A stretch of DNA of 64,000 nt from positions 1,082,501-1,146,500 of the forward strand of contig CALYLW010000123.1 of the NCBI GenBank assembly GCA_944989445.1. Reading direction: 5' to 3'. The translations under genes were made by a program, and so were the position numbers. Positions 12,480-23,600 of the stretch are shown one piece after another. Under the pieces are notes generated by a model. It made no database searches. It was not told the origin of the DNA and was given only the letters and a program-made list of their open reading frames with translations. This DNA comes from Ampullaceana balthica (Eukaryota; Mollusca; Gastropoda; Lymnaeidae). Each line of letters opens with the position of its first letter. The first letter of the stretch is position 1.

Positions 12480-14039
12480 TAGTGTATTACCCGTCAAAAA
12501 TGACGGACGTTTTCAAAATGGATATATTTCAGTTGTTGCAATTGTCCCTTTTGCCTGAAAGCCGCATAGTAAATAATCAGAAAAGGAGTGACCAAGAGAG
12601 AAAAATTAAATCTCATTTCCATATTGAACAATTTTATGCGGACGTTTGAAAATAGCATTTTTTCTTTTCTTTTTTTTTGCAGTAATTTTTTCAGCGATAT
12701 TTTTTTAGCGGTGCACTTTCTAAAATCTAGCGTTACGAACGGAGATAGCAGAGTATATATTTTGATTATATATACAAATATATGTGCTATGAGAAAACCT
12801 CCAAGCTAAGGCTTCGCGTTAGATAAGTTTGCATGAATAATAATGATATAATCAGGATAATAGTAAATGCATAGTGAATTACACACAGCATAAGGTGATA
12901 CTACAGCAAAGAATTTTGAAGTTCGAAGTATTAACAAATATTGCTGAGGTGTCAGCCTGACGTTAATTTGCGGCATTGAATAGTGCGCACCAATTATGAG
13001 TGCACCAATAATACAGCACAGTGCCTTAAAATAAATTATGTGACTGTAATGTGATCCACATCAAGCACATATGTGATTTGAATTATTTTAAGCTTCATTG
13101 ATGATTATGATTGGTCAGTTTATTCGCCCATTTGTCCATTCATTATTACAACAACATTACCAAAACATGTAAAAAATAAAATGTAATTTTTACACATTCT
13201 GGATCATGATAGATATATTAGTCAATGCTTTTCAAGATCGTGTAAATCATAACGGGAATAAAGTATTTAACGCTTACAAAAAAAGAGATTTTGGGCCCCC
13301 GGCCCCGAAGGAACGGACATTAGGAGTTCAATGCCATATGGTACTTTAATATAGGCTATCAAGTTGTTATTTACCAAGTTTAGTCAAGATCCATTCATTT
13401 TCCAAGGAGCTAAGCCCTAAACTAATTTTTATATAGCTCATATAAGAAAAAATATTCTCATTATGGGCCCCCGGCGCCCCATGAGTGTTACGTTTTGCAA
13501 AAAAAGTTGCCTATTACCATCCCAGGAGCATAATTATGAGTCTCCGAAAGTTTCATGGCGATCGTGTGAATGGTTTAGTCAGCTATAACAGACATACATT
13601 GATTTTTATATATATAGATAAAGCCTAAAAGGACTTATTTACGACAGAATATCTATTTTAATTTGTTTTAGGGTAATATTTACTATTTATTTCATCTTCG
13701 AAGAGAACATGTAATATGGATTTGATGTATTATTTACTATTTATTTCAACGTCATTTTCGAATACCATATTCACTATCATTATCATTGCATTCAAAATTT
13801 ACTTTTAATGTAAGTTAAAATGTTCTGTACAAATTAAGATAGGCGTCATAATGTATACTCCGTGCTATTTCCATAGTGTTTAAATTATCATATTTATTAA
13901 TATTATATAATATAAATATTTAAGTCTAAGTACACGTTAGGCTAAGTAAAGATGTACTTAGAATTCTTCTTCTTTTGCATCGTGTGATTTTTATTCCTAA
14001 TAGACTATACCTTTAATTTTAATTGATGTATAGACAGTT

Positions 14040-14105
<66 letters not shown>

Positions 14106-17100
14106 CATATATTGATACGGTCTTAGATTTTCTTGAAGCCTATTTAATACTACTACTTTGGTATGTGTGATACGCTCTCTGTCTAATAGACGCTGATACA
14201 TTTACAAATATTATGTTACTTAAAATTATGTTACGATGCACTGTCGTAAATATATAAGCTTTTTGTGTGACTAGGGGGGGGGGTTGAGTTCTTTTTTATT
14301 TAGTAGATGTGGGAATACAATTGTTAACGTAGTGTTTAAATACTTCAAAATTCATTATTTAATATATAAAATTCTATATCTACCAGAACAGTGGTTCCCG
14401 AACTTTTTTGATCCATGGACCCCTTTTACAGTCTAAACTTCCCATTTGACCCCGTGGTGAAAACAACTTTATAAATGCTTAGCACAAAAATTAGAAAAGC
14501 AAAACTTTGATGAAGAAGTACGGTTTTTATTGAAATTATGACTTTTGTTTAAAATATAATTGAAAACCATAAATATCTTTGATGGACGTGATTAGATTTT
14601 ATGATTTTATTTATGAACGACTCAGTGTTTGTGTGTACAAACCGCAAATCCTCAAGAGCACCAATTTCTAGTTGTTTCTTTACTTTTTTTTTAAATTTAA
14701 TTTATTATTTTGTTGTTGCGGTTGCTTTTTATGATGACGTTCATGACGTTCATAACGCCACTGCATTTTTGTTCTACCAAATAGGAAGACAGGAAAACAG
14801 TAAAAAAATTATGTACAATAACTTATAATGCAGGACCTAAAATTGGGCTGTACAATATTCTATAGCGTATGAAATAAAAGCGGGATCTGACTTTGTAACC
14901 TGAATTTGTGGTATGCTAGTTCAAACATTGGTTTATGTTCTTCATTTATGGATATTTTCGAAAGCTGCTTCATTATTAGTTTGGATTCATCTATCTTTGT
15001 TATCTAAGTTTGTCCATGCGCTAAAGGTTTCAACTGCCAGTCAGAAATATCCAATACTGACGAATGCCTAAAAAATCTTTGGTTCAGGACTGAGGTCTTT
15101 ATTTATTTTAGTTTTGACAGTAAGCCAGCAAATATGTATCTCTATTTTGTAATTTCAAAAGATTTGGAAACTGAGAACATTCCCCTGTTCCTAAGTTTTG
15201 TATGCACAGAACAAGGTTTGCAACAAACTCAGATATAGCGCTTATACTGTTTTATTAAATTTAATTGGTTACATTGTAGAAGTTGTCGTTTCAAATTAGT
15301 TTCGTTAAAGTTGGCTAAATAAATCATTCTTAAAGGAAATGTCTTTTTTCTTTTGAGTTAACTGTGTTGCAGATCATTGTCTTTTTTCCCAGAAATTCGG
15401 ACACTGAATCAAAGAGTGCATGAAATCGATTTAAATATGTACTTGTTGATAACCAGAGGACTTCTGTGTGAATAAGTAATCCATTATAGTCTTTTTTCAT
15501 TTTCCAAAACAATATTGGGCAAATAATCTCTAGTTGAAGGCATTCCTTTTGGTTTTATTAATTGATCTAATATCATAATGGAGTGATCCATGCAAACTTT
15601 CACTAAAATTTTTTGTGAATATTTAATGTCCATGAATGACTCAATTTACTGAAAATATATTTGATACAGCATGTTTTAATTATGCCAGAAGATCAAAGGT
15701 ATAGCTTTAACTTCAAACATTTTTTTTAAAAAATTCAGTAAATAACGTTTCACCTTTCGTATCTGTTTACACACATTTAGCCATACTTCAAATATTCATT
15801 AACATTGTATTGTCGGCATTGTTTCTTCGGCTCACTCAGTGTTGAATTTACCTATTTGCTTAACAAGCTATAACTTAAAGCCCCTGCCTTATTGGGGCCC
15901 CCTAAATTGTGTTTTTATATTCGTCACTGATAAAGAATATCTAGATTTCAGAAGAGCCTTAAATAGCTTAGGGCCAAATCAAGTCTAAATCCAGCCTTGG
16001 GCTCACTCATTCTCTTATCTGTTGTAACAAACCACTGTTAATTATTTTATTTAAGCCTCTATTAAAAATAATATTTGATGATAGGATACAATTTAAATAA
16101 ATATAACTTCCCGACACATCGAAAAACACACAACCTTCCGGCCCTCGTAGATTGAAGTTAAAAAGGTGTATTTTTCTACTTATAATTATAGGAATTCTGC
16201 ATTTCTTCTGCTTCAAGCTCGACCTTTCAACAAAACAAGTATTTTTATTGGTTATAGATGTGGGAATTACAGTAGTTCTACTAATTCTTCTAATTAAAAC
16301 AACATTGTATCCATGAATGACATCACCTAAGATGGAATTTAATTTGTAGAAAAGGCATTCAAATACTATTCTATTTATTATTATATATAAATATAATTCA
16401 CTTAAATGAGTATGTGCAAGCGAGCATAACGAATGACCCTCGCTGGGGTCGACAGATCACAGTTGGCAAGCGCAGTGGCATGAATATATAAATGCATCTT
16501 GCGTTCACTTGCTTTGTTCCTTCACAGAAGATATTAAGATTTGTAGTGTAGTGGTTATCACGTCCGCCTGCACGTGTAAAGTCATGGGTTCAAGCCCCAG
16601 CAGGAATAATTTCTTTAAAATAATTTTTTTTTCTGCTCGTTATTTTCCACATTTTTTTTTGCAAATTTGACTAACCCTCGGGAGGGTCGGCAAACTACAG
16701 TTTATGGTTTGCAAGAGATTGTAGTAAAGGGTGGGAGGCAGGTAACAGCAACCACTGTGCACATGTCTCCACGTTTACTCGCTTTTTTAAATTACTTCGT
16801 GCTGCTGTTTGTGTCTGTTCTCTCACACCCCCCCGCCGTTCTTTGCACTATCTGTGATGAGCAAGTATGTGGCGTATGCTACGCCACGGGTCGTATCTTT
16901 TTTATTTTAATTTCCATAATAATAAAAATTATCAAAGTTTTATTATTTTATATTAAACCTTGCGCGGACCTCCTGACGTTGTTCATGGACCCTCAAATCA
17001 ATTTTTAATTTTCCACGGACCCCTAAAAGGGTACCGGTGACCCCTGGGAGTCCGTAAGGACCACTTTGGGAACCACTGCACTAGAACATCACATGTGTGT

Positions 17101-20100
17101 TCCTTTCTAGTCGAGGAAAAATAAAAATATGTTTGAAAAAAAATTATATCAGTGTTCTACGTGCTTTTATAAACAGACTGAATCTTTAGAAAATAAACGC
17201 GGGTTATAATTTCATTATAAATAAACAACTAATGAGTGTCAGAGATGGAGTAGAAGTAATTATGTATTATTTATATCGGTAAACGGGATCCAACAAAAAA
17301 TTGAATCCAGGTTTTAAAAAATATCACTTTTTGTTTCAACTTTTTAAATTTATGTATCGTTAAAAAAACTCATTTCCATATTGAACTATCTAGACAGAAA
17401 TTCAAAATAAGGGACATCGATGTATTATTTTATTAAGAGACTTTTTATTAAAATCTTATATTGACTAAAACGGTGTGCAGATTTTATTGCAAGCCTTTTC
17501 AATAAAATTGTGTTAGTTTCTTTAAATTCTTTTGGAAATGACAGTTCATTTAAATTTTAAAACAATAATTTATTTTTTGACGCTTTGAGATACGTATCTA
17601 CTGCATTATCGAGAGGTAGTGGGGGCGTAGTTGTTTATCTTCTACCTGCTGTTACAAATATATATAATTATTTACAATAGTCAAACGATTGGGTCGGAAA
17701 CATATACGTTGTTTTTTTTTACGTAACGGGGGTTGTTGTCAAAATTGTAAAAAGAAATAGTTAAAATTCATTTAGTAACCTAAAAATAGTGAATATATAT
17801 ATTAATTAAAGCTGTTATCGATTAATTTTAATTTAATCGTTAGCTTTTGAAAAATTAACGATTAATTAATCGTTAATTTCGATTAAAGCCAAAAATAGAA
17901 ATTTATGACGTCATTAAACTGAAAATTTCAAGGGAAGTAACAATAACAGGTAATTGACTTTTTAATTGAGTTTTTCCCCTGTCTCACAGACATTGAAAAT
18001 TAAGAATATTTTGAACTAAATTTTATGACAATGTGTTGATACTTGATAGGATGTTTGTGATGAAGGTGGTACGTCAGGGATGTATTTGATCTTTTAAAAG
18101 AGAATTTTTATGGCAGTGAACACAGTAAACTTTTTCACCATTGTCAAATTTGCCATCCGCAGTTAGCTTAAAAAGAGAATCTATCGCTTTTCATTTCCGA
18201 TATGTGTTTAAATTGAACTGCGCTGCTGCTTTCAGCCATTTTTTAGTTGACGTCTGCCAGTCTACATAAATTAATAAAATAAATTATAATATTACGCGGG
18301 AGAAGTTGTACGTAAAAAATAGATATATTATTATTTATTATTATTAATTAATTAATTATTAATAAAAAAAATTTTTTAATTTTATGAATATTTTCTTAAC
18401 ATTTTAATCGAATTTTTATCGATTAAAATAATTATAATCGATAAAAAAATTTAACGATTAATCGAGAAATTAATCGTTAATTTCCGCAGCCCTAATATTA
18501 ATTATTCATATTTTTTGTGTTTTTTTAAATTTATTTATTTTTAATTTTTTATTTTTTTTTAAAAAACTAATAAAAGCCTATGCCCTCTCTCGTTAATTTT
18601 CCTACTTCCCATACGAATAAACGTTTTTTTTACATTAAGCACGTCTGATCTAAAAGTAATATTACGTACGTAAAATCGATCTCTCTTATATAAGTGAAAT
18701 TAATAACAATCTAATCATTGACTACTGGACTAACGACTAGGTCTAGAAATTTCTTTTTATTTCACATGAACCAGACAATTGCATGGTTATGTTTACGTCA
18801 ATTTGAACTTAAAATTTCCACTCTTCTCTATACACGGTACCAAAATATATATTTTTCTTTAAACTTTTTTTTTACGACGTTTTTAAGCGAATATATCAAT
18901 TTTAAATATCTAAGGCTAATAAATTCATTAATATCGAGAAAAATCGTAGCGGTAATAGAAAAAAAAAGCTGAGGGATAAAAATTCCATCATATAATGTCT
19001 TATCGAAAACACGAACCAAAACAAATGCAAGTATTAGTGAAACTGCAATTTATTAGATAAAGGGGAAAATAGAAAGAATAATTAAAAATAAGCTTAATGT
19101 ATTTTAATTTGGGATGTTTTAAACTGATTCATTTGACTTTTTTTTTATTTAAGTTCTAACAGCGTATGTGTTTTATTCCGGATACAGTTCATTGCTACGT
19201 TAGCTTTATAGGTATTTGATATTTTTATACGCAAATTTCTAAATTAAATTAATATGAAACTGAATTGTTTGTTTATGGCATAGGACTCTTTCTATTAAGT
19301 AAAATTGTCTCCGAATGAGCAAAAGATATTGTATATTTCTAACCGACTATAAGTTGCATTCTCAAGAGTTATCTAAGCACAAAATTTAGCTATAGTATAG
19401 ACAGAAGGGTGAAAATAAAACATTGCATACTCATATACACTAAACAAATAAATATTAGCTTGTCTTAACTATGTAATAAAACTTGTGATACAGTATGGGT
19501 CGAATGCTAAACGCGGATATATTTCTAATATATATTTATATATCCTATATAATAAAAGGCACTTTCTGTGCGGTAATTGTTAGCGATTGGTCCCTCAAAC
19601 TCCTACAGACTCCTACAGACAATCAGAAAAATTAAATATCATTGACATTCTCAAGATGTTTACGCGGACGTTCAAAACGAGTTATTTTTAGTGCAGTATT
19701 TCTTCCAAGACTTTATTTTGAGTGGTGCGCGTTGGGATTTATAGTCACAAACTTTTTTTGCACTGGTTATTTATATAATCATAATGTATAGTATTTATAA
19801 CGTGATACACATGTATGGCCGGTCTAGACGGAGTGTCTCTCGACATACCTCAGTGTACATGAGGTTGGGTCTCTCAACAAATCGCGGTTGAGGGAGGTAG
19901 GCGCTCGAAACAAACCGTTGTGGTGGGGAGGTACTGTCTCTGGACATGCCGCGGTGTGTGGGGGAGGTAGGGTCTCTGGGAAGACTGTGGTGTGGGTTGG
20001 AGATAAACTCTGAACAGACCGCATTGTGGAGGTGGGGGTACGGTCTCTGGACAAAATCTCTGGTTGAAACGACGACTAGTGACGCTTCATTTTCATTTTG

Positions 20101-22464
20101 TAGTCAGTTGATGTGGATGTTGTGATATCATACCATGAACTTCACAGGTCACCCTATACTTATTCCCGTCCTTGGAAGGGCTTTGTTGCTAGTATATACA
20201 TACACATATTTATAAATGTATACATATAATTAATAGTATATTATTTGTAATGTTACCTGGCGTAGCCACTGTAAGATTGATGTTAGTGTGATATGTTTCA
20301 CTGATACAGACTAGAGAGGAAGAAAATATAATCAGACAAAATTATTTGCAGTATTCTTTTTAGAACTATTAAAAACAATATTTATTTAAATATTTTTTAA
20401 AACCATAAATAAATTAGAAACAATAAGCGTGTAAAAAATATACATTTTAGTGTGTATTTGTTACAGACATGATATTGTTTGGAAAATTCATTCAAATTTA
20501 TTTTTATTTTAAATGTCAAGGATTTCTTTTATTTGTTTTCACCAGTTTTATAGAAATGTATGGTTCATTCTTCCGTTACCCCTTAACATTGTTTCGGTAT
20601 CTATTATAAATCAAAATAACTTGTAACTTATACCTTAAAATATGTGATTGTGAAATATGATGTGATTCACCAGCAAAGTAACACCATTTAAATAAAATTA
20701 ACTACTTTAAAAATCAATTTTACAAAATTAGTTTTTGAAAATTAAAAATTAACTTTGTAAGCTATTAACTCTTATCTTACATATCCTCAATATCCTACGT
20801 GTGGAAGAAAATCAGCATCCCCGAGCCTAGCGCCCTTCATGGGTCATCCCGGAAGACCATCTCAAATATCTGGTCCCCTCCCACAAGGGGACGTAACAGC
20901 TTAGAATCCCCCCCCCCAAGAACGGCCACCTGGGCGTCCAGGACGTAAGTCGAAAATGAGTCCCACTAAAAGGGACCTCACAAAGGAAGCTGGAATTTTC
21001 CCTACTTCGACTCGCTACCACTTGGGCGCAACCCCGGCAAAGCACACGAGTCCCTATGATTAGGACTTGCTCAAAGCGGGGGATCATCAATGGTTTAACT
21101 AGGGTACAACCCCAACTGGAAGATTTCCTCAGAGCCAGCGTCCGCTACGTTCTTCTTGGTACATTTTGCTAATCCGTACTGGCGCTCTTGGCACTAAACC
21201 GGCGCCGATCAAAGGCGTTGCTAGTAAAATGAGGGGGGCGAACGGTCACTTTAGAATAACCCGAACCTCAAGGGGTACTTTGGTTTCTTCTTTGGTACTT
21301 TTCTTAAATAACACTTTCAATTACATTCAAAACAATTATTTTTATAATCCACAACATACTATTTTCCTCTTTACCTGTAGAGGTGACGTTATCAATAAGG
21401 ATGTCATTTTCATTACTTGTCTTATTTTCTACTTCTAGTTCCAAAATGCAATACATCGTCTCAGTTTCTGTACACGTATAATTTTGTAATGTTACTATCA
21501 GGCCCTCTTTATTTGGCTGAATGGCTGCATTACAATGCTTTCCCTGGTATAAAAATGGTGGGAATATATGTTCTAAAGAATTTACATAATCAAGCAAGTA
21601 GGAACCTCTAGACTTATTTTTTCTTAATCCAATAAAAGAGTGAATTGTATTTCATTAATAGTAGCGATATCGTTCATTTTAAACGGTGTTGTGAATCGTA
21701 GAAGATAACAAATAACTCATTTTATGCTCCTATGGCAAAAGTATAATATAGTATAGTTAAAAATAAAATATGAGCTTAAGTAAGGAGCTTTATAAAAGAT
21801 TATAGTAAACACCCAACTTTTGATTTTTAAATATTACAAAAGATTTTAAGAAATGAACGGCTATATAGTTTTTGTACTGCAATGGTTTAATCATTAATGG
21901 ATACAAAATTATTTTATATTTAATATGATGCTTTAAACAAAAAAAAATTAAATATTTTAATTTTCAACGAACATTTAATGAAGCTTAATTTATTCCATTC
22001 TTTTAAATGTAAAAATTGTAATATCAAATATGGCTTGAAATTATCTTTGTTAAGAATAATAGTTCGACAAAAATAGCTGAATTTAATATTCAATTAAGGT
22101 TTTGTAAGTCATAATGTGGACTTTGAGGATTATCTGCCAATTTATGAGATTTGAGGTCTTTGCTCGTTGGTTATTGGTAGTAGTTACAAATAATTACTCT
22201 ATATAATTTATTTTTCTACTTCTTACAAATCAAAGAAATGGTGATATTAATTTTTACAAACCTGAAATTCATCTCCAAATGCAATTAGGGTAGATACCTT
22301 AAGTAGAGCCAAAAGTTGAGATTCTTTTTCTGATTTTCTTGATATCTTGAATGTAGCCGTTTTGGCATTTTTCACCCAAGACAATTGTTGCGGAAACTGT
22401 CGTAGACCACATTCAATCGACAGGTCTGTACCATTGAATTTGATCCAACTGAACTCGTCATCTG
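6487..22464 (-). CDS. Single-pass transmembrane IgSF receptor, six exons seen, 5' and 3' ends incomplete
   Basis: Minus-strand spliced model. Exons in order are 22464-22262, 21543-21375, 20310-20257, 8083-7997, 7754-7695 and 6549-6487, totalling 636 nt with consistent phases. The product has one Ig-like domain (SIEC, LSW, then MYC), split by a phase-0 intron as in the divergent plus-strand gene. A short stalk, a transmembrane helix with stop-transfer arginines, and two short cytoplasmic exons follow. There are five N-glycosylation motifs outside the membrane (NGT, NYT, NKT, NVT, NLT). Every exon after the Ig domain is phase 1 at both ends (54, 87, 60 and 63 nt), so any can be skipped or duplicated without a frameshift. 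No signal-peptide exon was found; it should lie above 22464. A 12-kb intron between 20257 and 8083 is full of transposons. The likely role is cell-surface recognition or signalling; the family is not identified. Confidence 0.7.
7367..7634. mobile_element. MITE with GGCCGTCC...ACGTCACGC terminal inverted repeats
   Basis: The left end GAGGCCGTCCAAAGAGTACG is the inverse of the right end GACGTACTTTATGGACGGCC. About 268 bp, no coding capacity, with C-rich interior blocks. A related element lies at 23892-24314. Confidence 0.75.
7695..7754 (-). CDS. Minus gene, cytoplasmic mini-exon 1
   Basis: It is 60 nt, phase 1 to 1, with acceptor CCTTCCTTCACACCAG and donor GTAAGT. It encodes 20 acidic, Thr-rich residues including MDTPNITEETTSND. 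It aligns with the next exon (shared M, P, T, ETT), suggesting exon duplication. Confidence 0.65.
7997..8083 (-). CDS. Minus gene, transmembrane exon
   Basis: It is 87 nt, phase 1 to 1. It encodes a run of about 17 Val/Leu/Ile/Thr residues (VSLLVLTVIVLIVVVV) followed by RRVTKQR, a classic stop-transfer signal, and ends at a consensus GTGAGT donor. The acceptor CAG has a weak pyrimidine tract. Confidence 0.78.
8084..9250. other. Intron sequence of the minus-strand receptor
   Basis: AT-rich with homopolymer runs; no exon, RNA gene or repeat family that I can support. Confidence 0.4.
9250..9560 (+). repeat. Repeat containing a tRNA-Val-like sequence, copy 1
   Basis: Positions about 9403-9474 resemble tRNA-Val: the A-box-like TAGTGTAGTGGTTATCACGT is diagnostic, and a T-arm-like CCTGGGTTCATGCCCCAGG follows. 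The anticodon arm is damaged. Flanks on both sides match 16410-16700 (CCCTCG(A/C)TGGGGTCGA upstream, TTTTGC..A..TGACTAACCCTCG downstream). The tRNA-like part is therefore embedded in a longer dispersed repeat rather than a working tRNA gene. Confidence 0.6.
9808..11368. mobile_element. hAT element with TTAACGATTAAT-type ends and 8-bp target duplication
   Basis: It starts TAGGGCTGCAAAATTAACG, ends TTAATCGTTAACAGCCCTT, and is flanked by an 8-bp duplication GAAGTTAT at 9800-9807 and 11369-11376. Sub-terminal GATTAAT/ATTAATC motifs are repeated. Eight-bp duplications are typical of hAT. No transposase is seen; the interior carries a LINE fragment. Confidence 0.8.
10050..10912 (+). pseudogene. Non-LTR retrotransposon C-terminal fragment
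   Basis: Reading frames at 10197-10523 and 10646-10852 give the part after the reverse transcriptase core: a (F/V)KYLW.. strand, CCEAWTLTADLQRKINALE, then RWYGHVTRS and a basic KRGRQTKRWEDDIKEWTGL block. These are usual in LINE ORF2 C-termini. Frameshifts and stops separate the parts, and a short direct duplication (about 10760-10840) is present. It has no 5' end and lies within the hAT at 9808-11368. Confidence 0.7.
11566..11665. repeat. TA dinucleotide array
   Basis: Nearly pure (TA)n of about 95 bp. ORFs of repeated Tyr-Ile here are artefacts. Confidence 0.9.
11706..12388 (-). mobile_element. Helitron-like copy (hairpin family), between two TA arrays
   Basis: It begins with the minus-strand 3' end pattern (ATAGTGTATTACCAGT, imperfect hairpin) and ends near TTATGTATGTTGATA. 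Interior blocks match the 3.4 kb copy (AATACATTTCAGCTGAAATC). It may contain a second, partial copy from about 12180 (TTAATTCTTGGTGCAGTAAT). Confidence 0.5.
12389..12478. repeat. TA dinucleotide array
   Basis: (TA)n of about 88 bp, directly adjoining the CTAG end of the Helitron at 12479. Confidence 0.9.
12479..13618 (-). mobile_element. Complete non-autonomous Helitron
   Basis: Read on the minus strand it starts 5'-TC (TCTATATATATAAAAATC, at 13618, preceded by A). It ends with a perfect hairpin CCGTCATTTTTGACGG, 8 bases, then CTAG at 12482-12479 followed by T. This meets the A|TC...CTRR|T Helitron rule. No Rep/helicase coding. Interior matches the 50971-53190 copy. Length 1140 bp. Confidence 0.75.
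14044..14101. repeat. TA dinucleotide array
   Basis: (TA)n of about 58 bp. Confidence 0.9.
14389..17078 (-). pseudogene. hAT relic with CAGTGGTTCCC ends
   Basis: The terminal inverted repeat is CAGTGGTTCCCGAAC at the left and TTTGGGAACCACTG at the right, flanked by imperfect 8-bp duplications (TACCAGAA and CACTAGAA). The minus-strand ORF at 15512-15330 encodes a transposase piece with LIHTEVLWLS..LNRF, the conserved hAT block usually seen as HTEVRWLS. The rest is too decayed to read. It carries the tRNA-Val-like repeat at 16410-16700. Confidence 0.75.
16410..16700 (+). repeat. Repeat containing a tRNA-Val-like sequence, copy 2
   Basis: Second copy of the repeat at 9250-9560. The tRNA-like section is about 16538-16606 with TAGTGTAGTGGTTATCACGT and GGGTTCAAGCCCC. 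The anticodon stem does not pair cleanly. It sits inside the hAT relic 14389-17078, so it inserted later or was captured. Confidence 0.6.
17808..18493. mobile_element. Non-autonomous hAT-like element, same ends as 9808-11368
   Basis: The right end in reverse reads AGGGCTGCGGAAATTAACG; the left end AAGCTGTTATCGATTAAT is more decayed. TATTAATT flanks both sides. Inner ATTAACGATTAATTAATCG motifs repeat in both orientations. A partial copy lies at about 50871-50965. Confidence 0.6.
18500..19542. other. Intronic AT-rich segment with one dispersed repeat
   Basis: Positions 18567-18700 share sequence with 40440-40580 (CTAATAAAAGCCTA, ACTTCCCAT, TTAAGCACG, CT(A)AAAGTAAT), so a dispersed repeat is present, perhaps a Helitron 5' part. 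The open frames at 18718-18972 and 18828-19019 show no domain. Confidence 0.35.
19543..20192 (+). mobile_element. Complete non-autonomous Helitron, plus orientation
   Basis: It begins A|TCCTATATAATAAAAGGC and ends with a hairpin (CCCGTCC..GGAAGGG), a short spacer and CTAG|T at 20189-20193. It is 650 bp with a GT-rich minisatellite inside and no coding. It lies in the intron just downstream of the receptor stalk exon. Confidence 0.65.
19830..20055. repeat. Degenerate minisatellite of about 45 bp units
   Basis: Four to five diverged units built on GGTCTCTGGACA..CCG..GTGTGG..GGAGGTA. The strand is G-rich, unlike the surrounding AT-rich DNA. The minus ORF at 20054-19824 (Pro/Thr/Ser-rich) is an artefact of the repeat. 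Confidence 0.6.
20257..20310 (-). CDS. Minus gene, stalk exon
   Basis: The acceptor is CTTCCTCTCTAG and the donor GTAACA. It is 54 nt, phase 1 to 1, encoding 18 residues with one Cys and an NLT glycosylation site. It joins the Ig domain to the membrane exon. Confidence 0.6.
20815..21290. repeat. GC-rich island, probable retrotransposon 5' piece
   Basis: About 480 bp of clearly higher GC in AT-rich intron, with sharp edges and no splice sites in frame with the receptor. Short frames on both strands (21090-20827, 21166-21438) have no domain. Base composition and abrupt borders fit an inserted element, but no family is recognised. Confidence 0.35.
21375..21543 (-). CDS. Minus gene, Ig second-half exon
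   Basis: The acceptor is CCATTTTTATACCAG and the exon runs from phase 0 to phase 1 (169 nt) before a GTAAAG donor. It encodes a third strand set with NYTC and TMYCILELE (F-strand Cys), then NKT and NVT sites. Two extra cysteines (GKHC and NYTC) may form a second disulfide. Confidence 0.72.
22262..22464 (-). CDS. Minus gene, Ig first-half exon
   Basis: The acceptor is a tandem CAGCAG at 22467-22462, so a one-codon (3-nt) acceptor choice is possible. The exon starts in phase 1 and ends in phase 0 at GTTTGT. It encodes an NGT site, DLSIEC (B-strand Cys) and QQLSWVK (C-strand Trp). It matches the domain split used in the plus-strand gene. Confidence 0.72.
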
Positions 22465-22571
22465 CTGAGTTTTGAATAGGTATCAACAATATTTGATGTT
22501 GTTGAGTATTAAATTTAACAGTAATAATAATAGTTTAATATTTTAAAGTTATAATGGGTGGTCTATAATTT

Positions 22572-23600
22572 AAGGACTTCCTTTTGGGCAGGGAGCAAAC
22601 TGTAATAATTAATGGATCTAGATCTACACCAATAAAGGTTAACTCAGGAGTTCCACAAGGAACTGTGCTAGGTCCCTTACTCTTTTTAATTTATATAAAT
22701 GGTTTACCAAACAACATCTCAACAGGTACAAAAGTTAGATTATTTGCTGATGATTGTATAATCTATAGAACAATTAAATCAGAACAAGACAGCAAAATTT
22801 TACAAAAAGACTTAGATGAATTGATAAAATGGGAAACTAACTGGAGTATGTCTTTCCACCCAGAAAAGTGTCAACTGTTAAGAGTAACAAAGAAAAAGAA
22901 ACAAATAAATTCAAAATATTACATTCATGGCAAAGAACTGACCCAAACTAAAGATGCAAAATACTTAGGAGTCTTAATAAATGAGAAACTATCATGGAAT
23001 CCCATATGTCAATGAAGTTATTAAAAAATCAAACAAAACCTTAGGCTTTATAAAAAGAAACTTTAACAAATGTAATAGAGAGATAAAACTAAAACGCCAC
23101 CTCACTTTGGTGAGACCTGTACTAGAATATGCATCTTCTGTATGGGACCCATCCACCAAAGAAAACATTGATAAACTAGAACAAATTAAAAAAAGAGCTG
23201 CCAGATTCATTACTGGAGAATATTCGAAACTGACAAGAATAACACCATTAGTTAAATCATTAAACCTTGAAACACTAGAGGATAGAAGAACCAAAAGCAA
23301 AGTAGTAATCATACATAAAGCAATTAATTCTAATTTAGAAATACAACACAAAGATAACTTAATACAACCCTCAGATAGACATAAGGATAAAAACACCTTT
23401 CTTATTCCGTATGCAAGAACAAACACATACAAGTTTTCCTTCTTCCCGTCCGGAATTCGGGCGTGGAATGGGTTGCCTGAAGAATCCAGGAAAACCAACA
23501 CTTAATCAGAATTTAAATCTCTAATAAAAATGCAGGACTAAACACAAACCATAGATAAGCGTAGGACGCAATAATCTTCTGTATAGAAGGAGCGTCTGTA
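22572..23600 (+). pseudogene. 5'-truncated Jockey/CR1-like LINE, frameshifted
   Basis: It encodes the reverse transcriptase from GREQTV onward: SGVPQGTVLGPLLFLIYING, then FADDC (the catalytic YxDD-type motif as FADD), LGVLINEKLSWNP, and the C-terminal WDPSTKENIDKLEQIKKRA and WNGLPEESRK blocks. A one-base insertion near 23004 (CCCATATGTC against CCCCATGTC in the 51.4 kb copy) splits it into 22584-23015 and 22981-23505. The 3' tail ends in GATAA repeats. It is nearly identical to 51364-52478, so both are young. Confidence 0.88.

Noticed and set aside
16667..17008. 113-codon plus-strand ORF
   Set aside because: Runs across the tRNA-like repeat tail and the hAT right end; no domain.
22992..23501. 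169-codon minus-strand ORF
   Set aside because: Shadow of the LINE reverse transcriptase; the same shadow occurs at 52046-52360.
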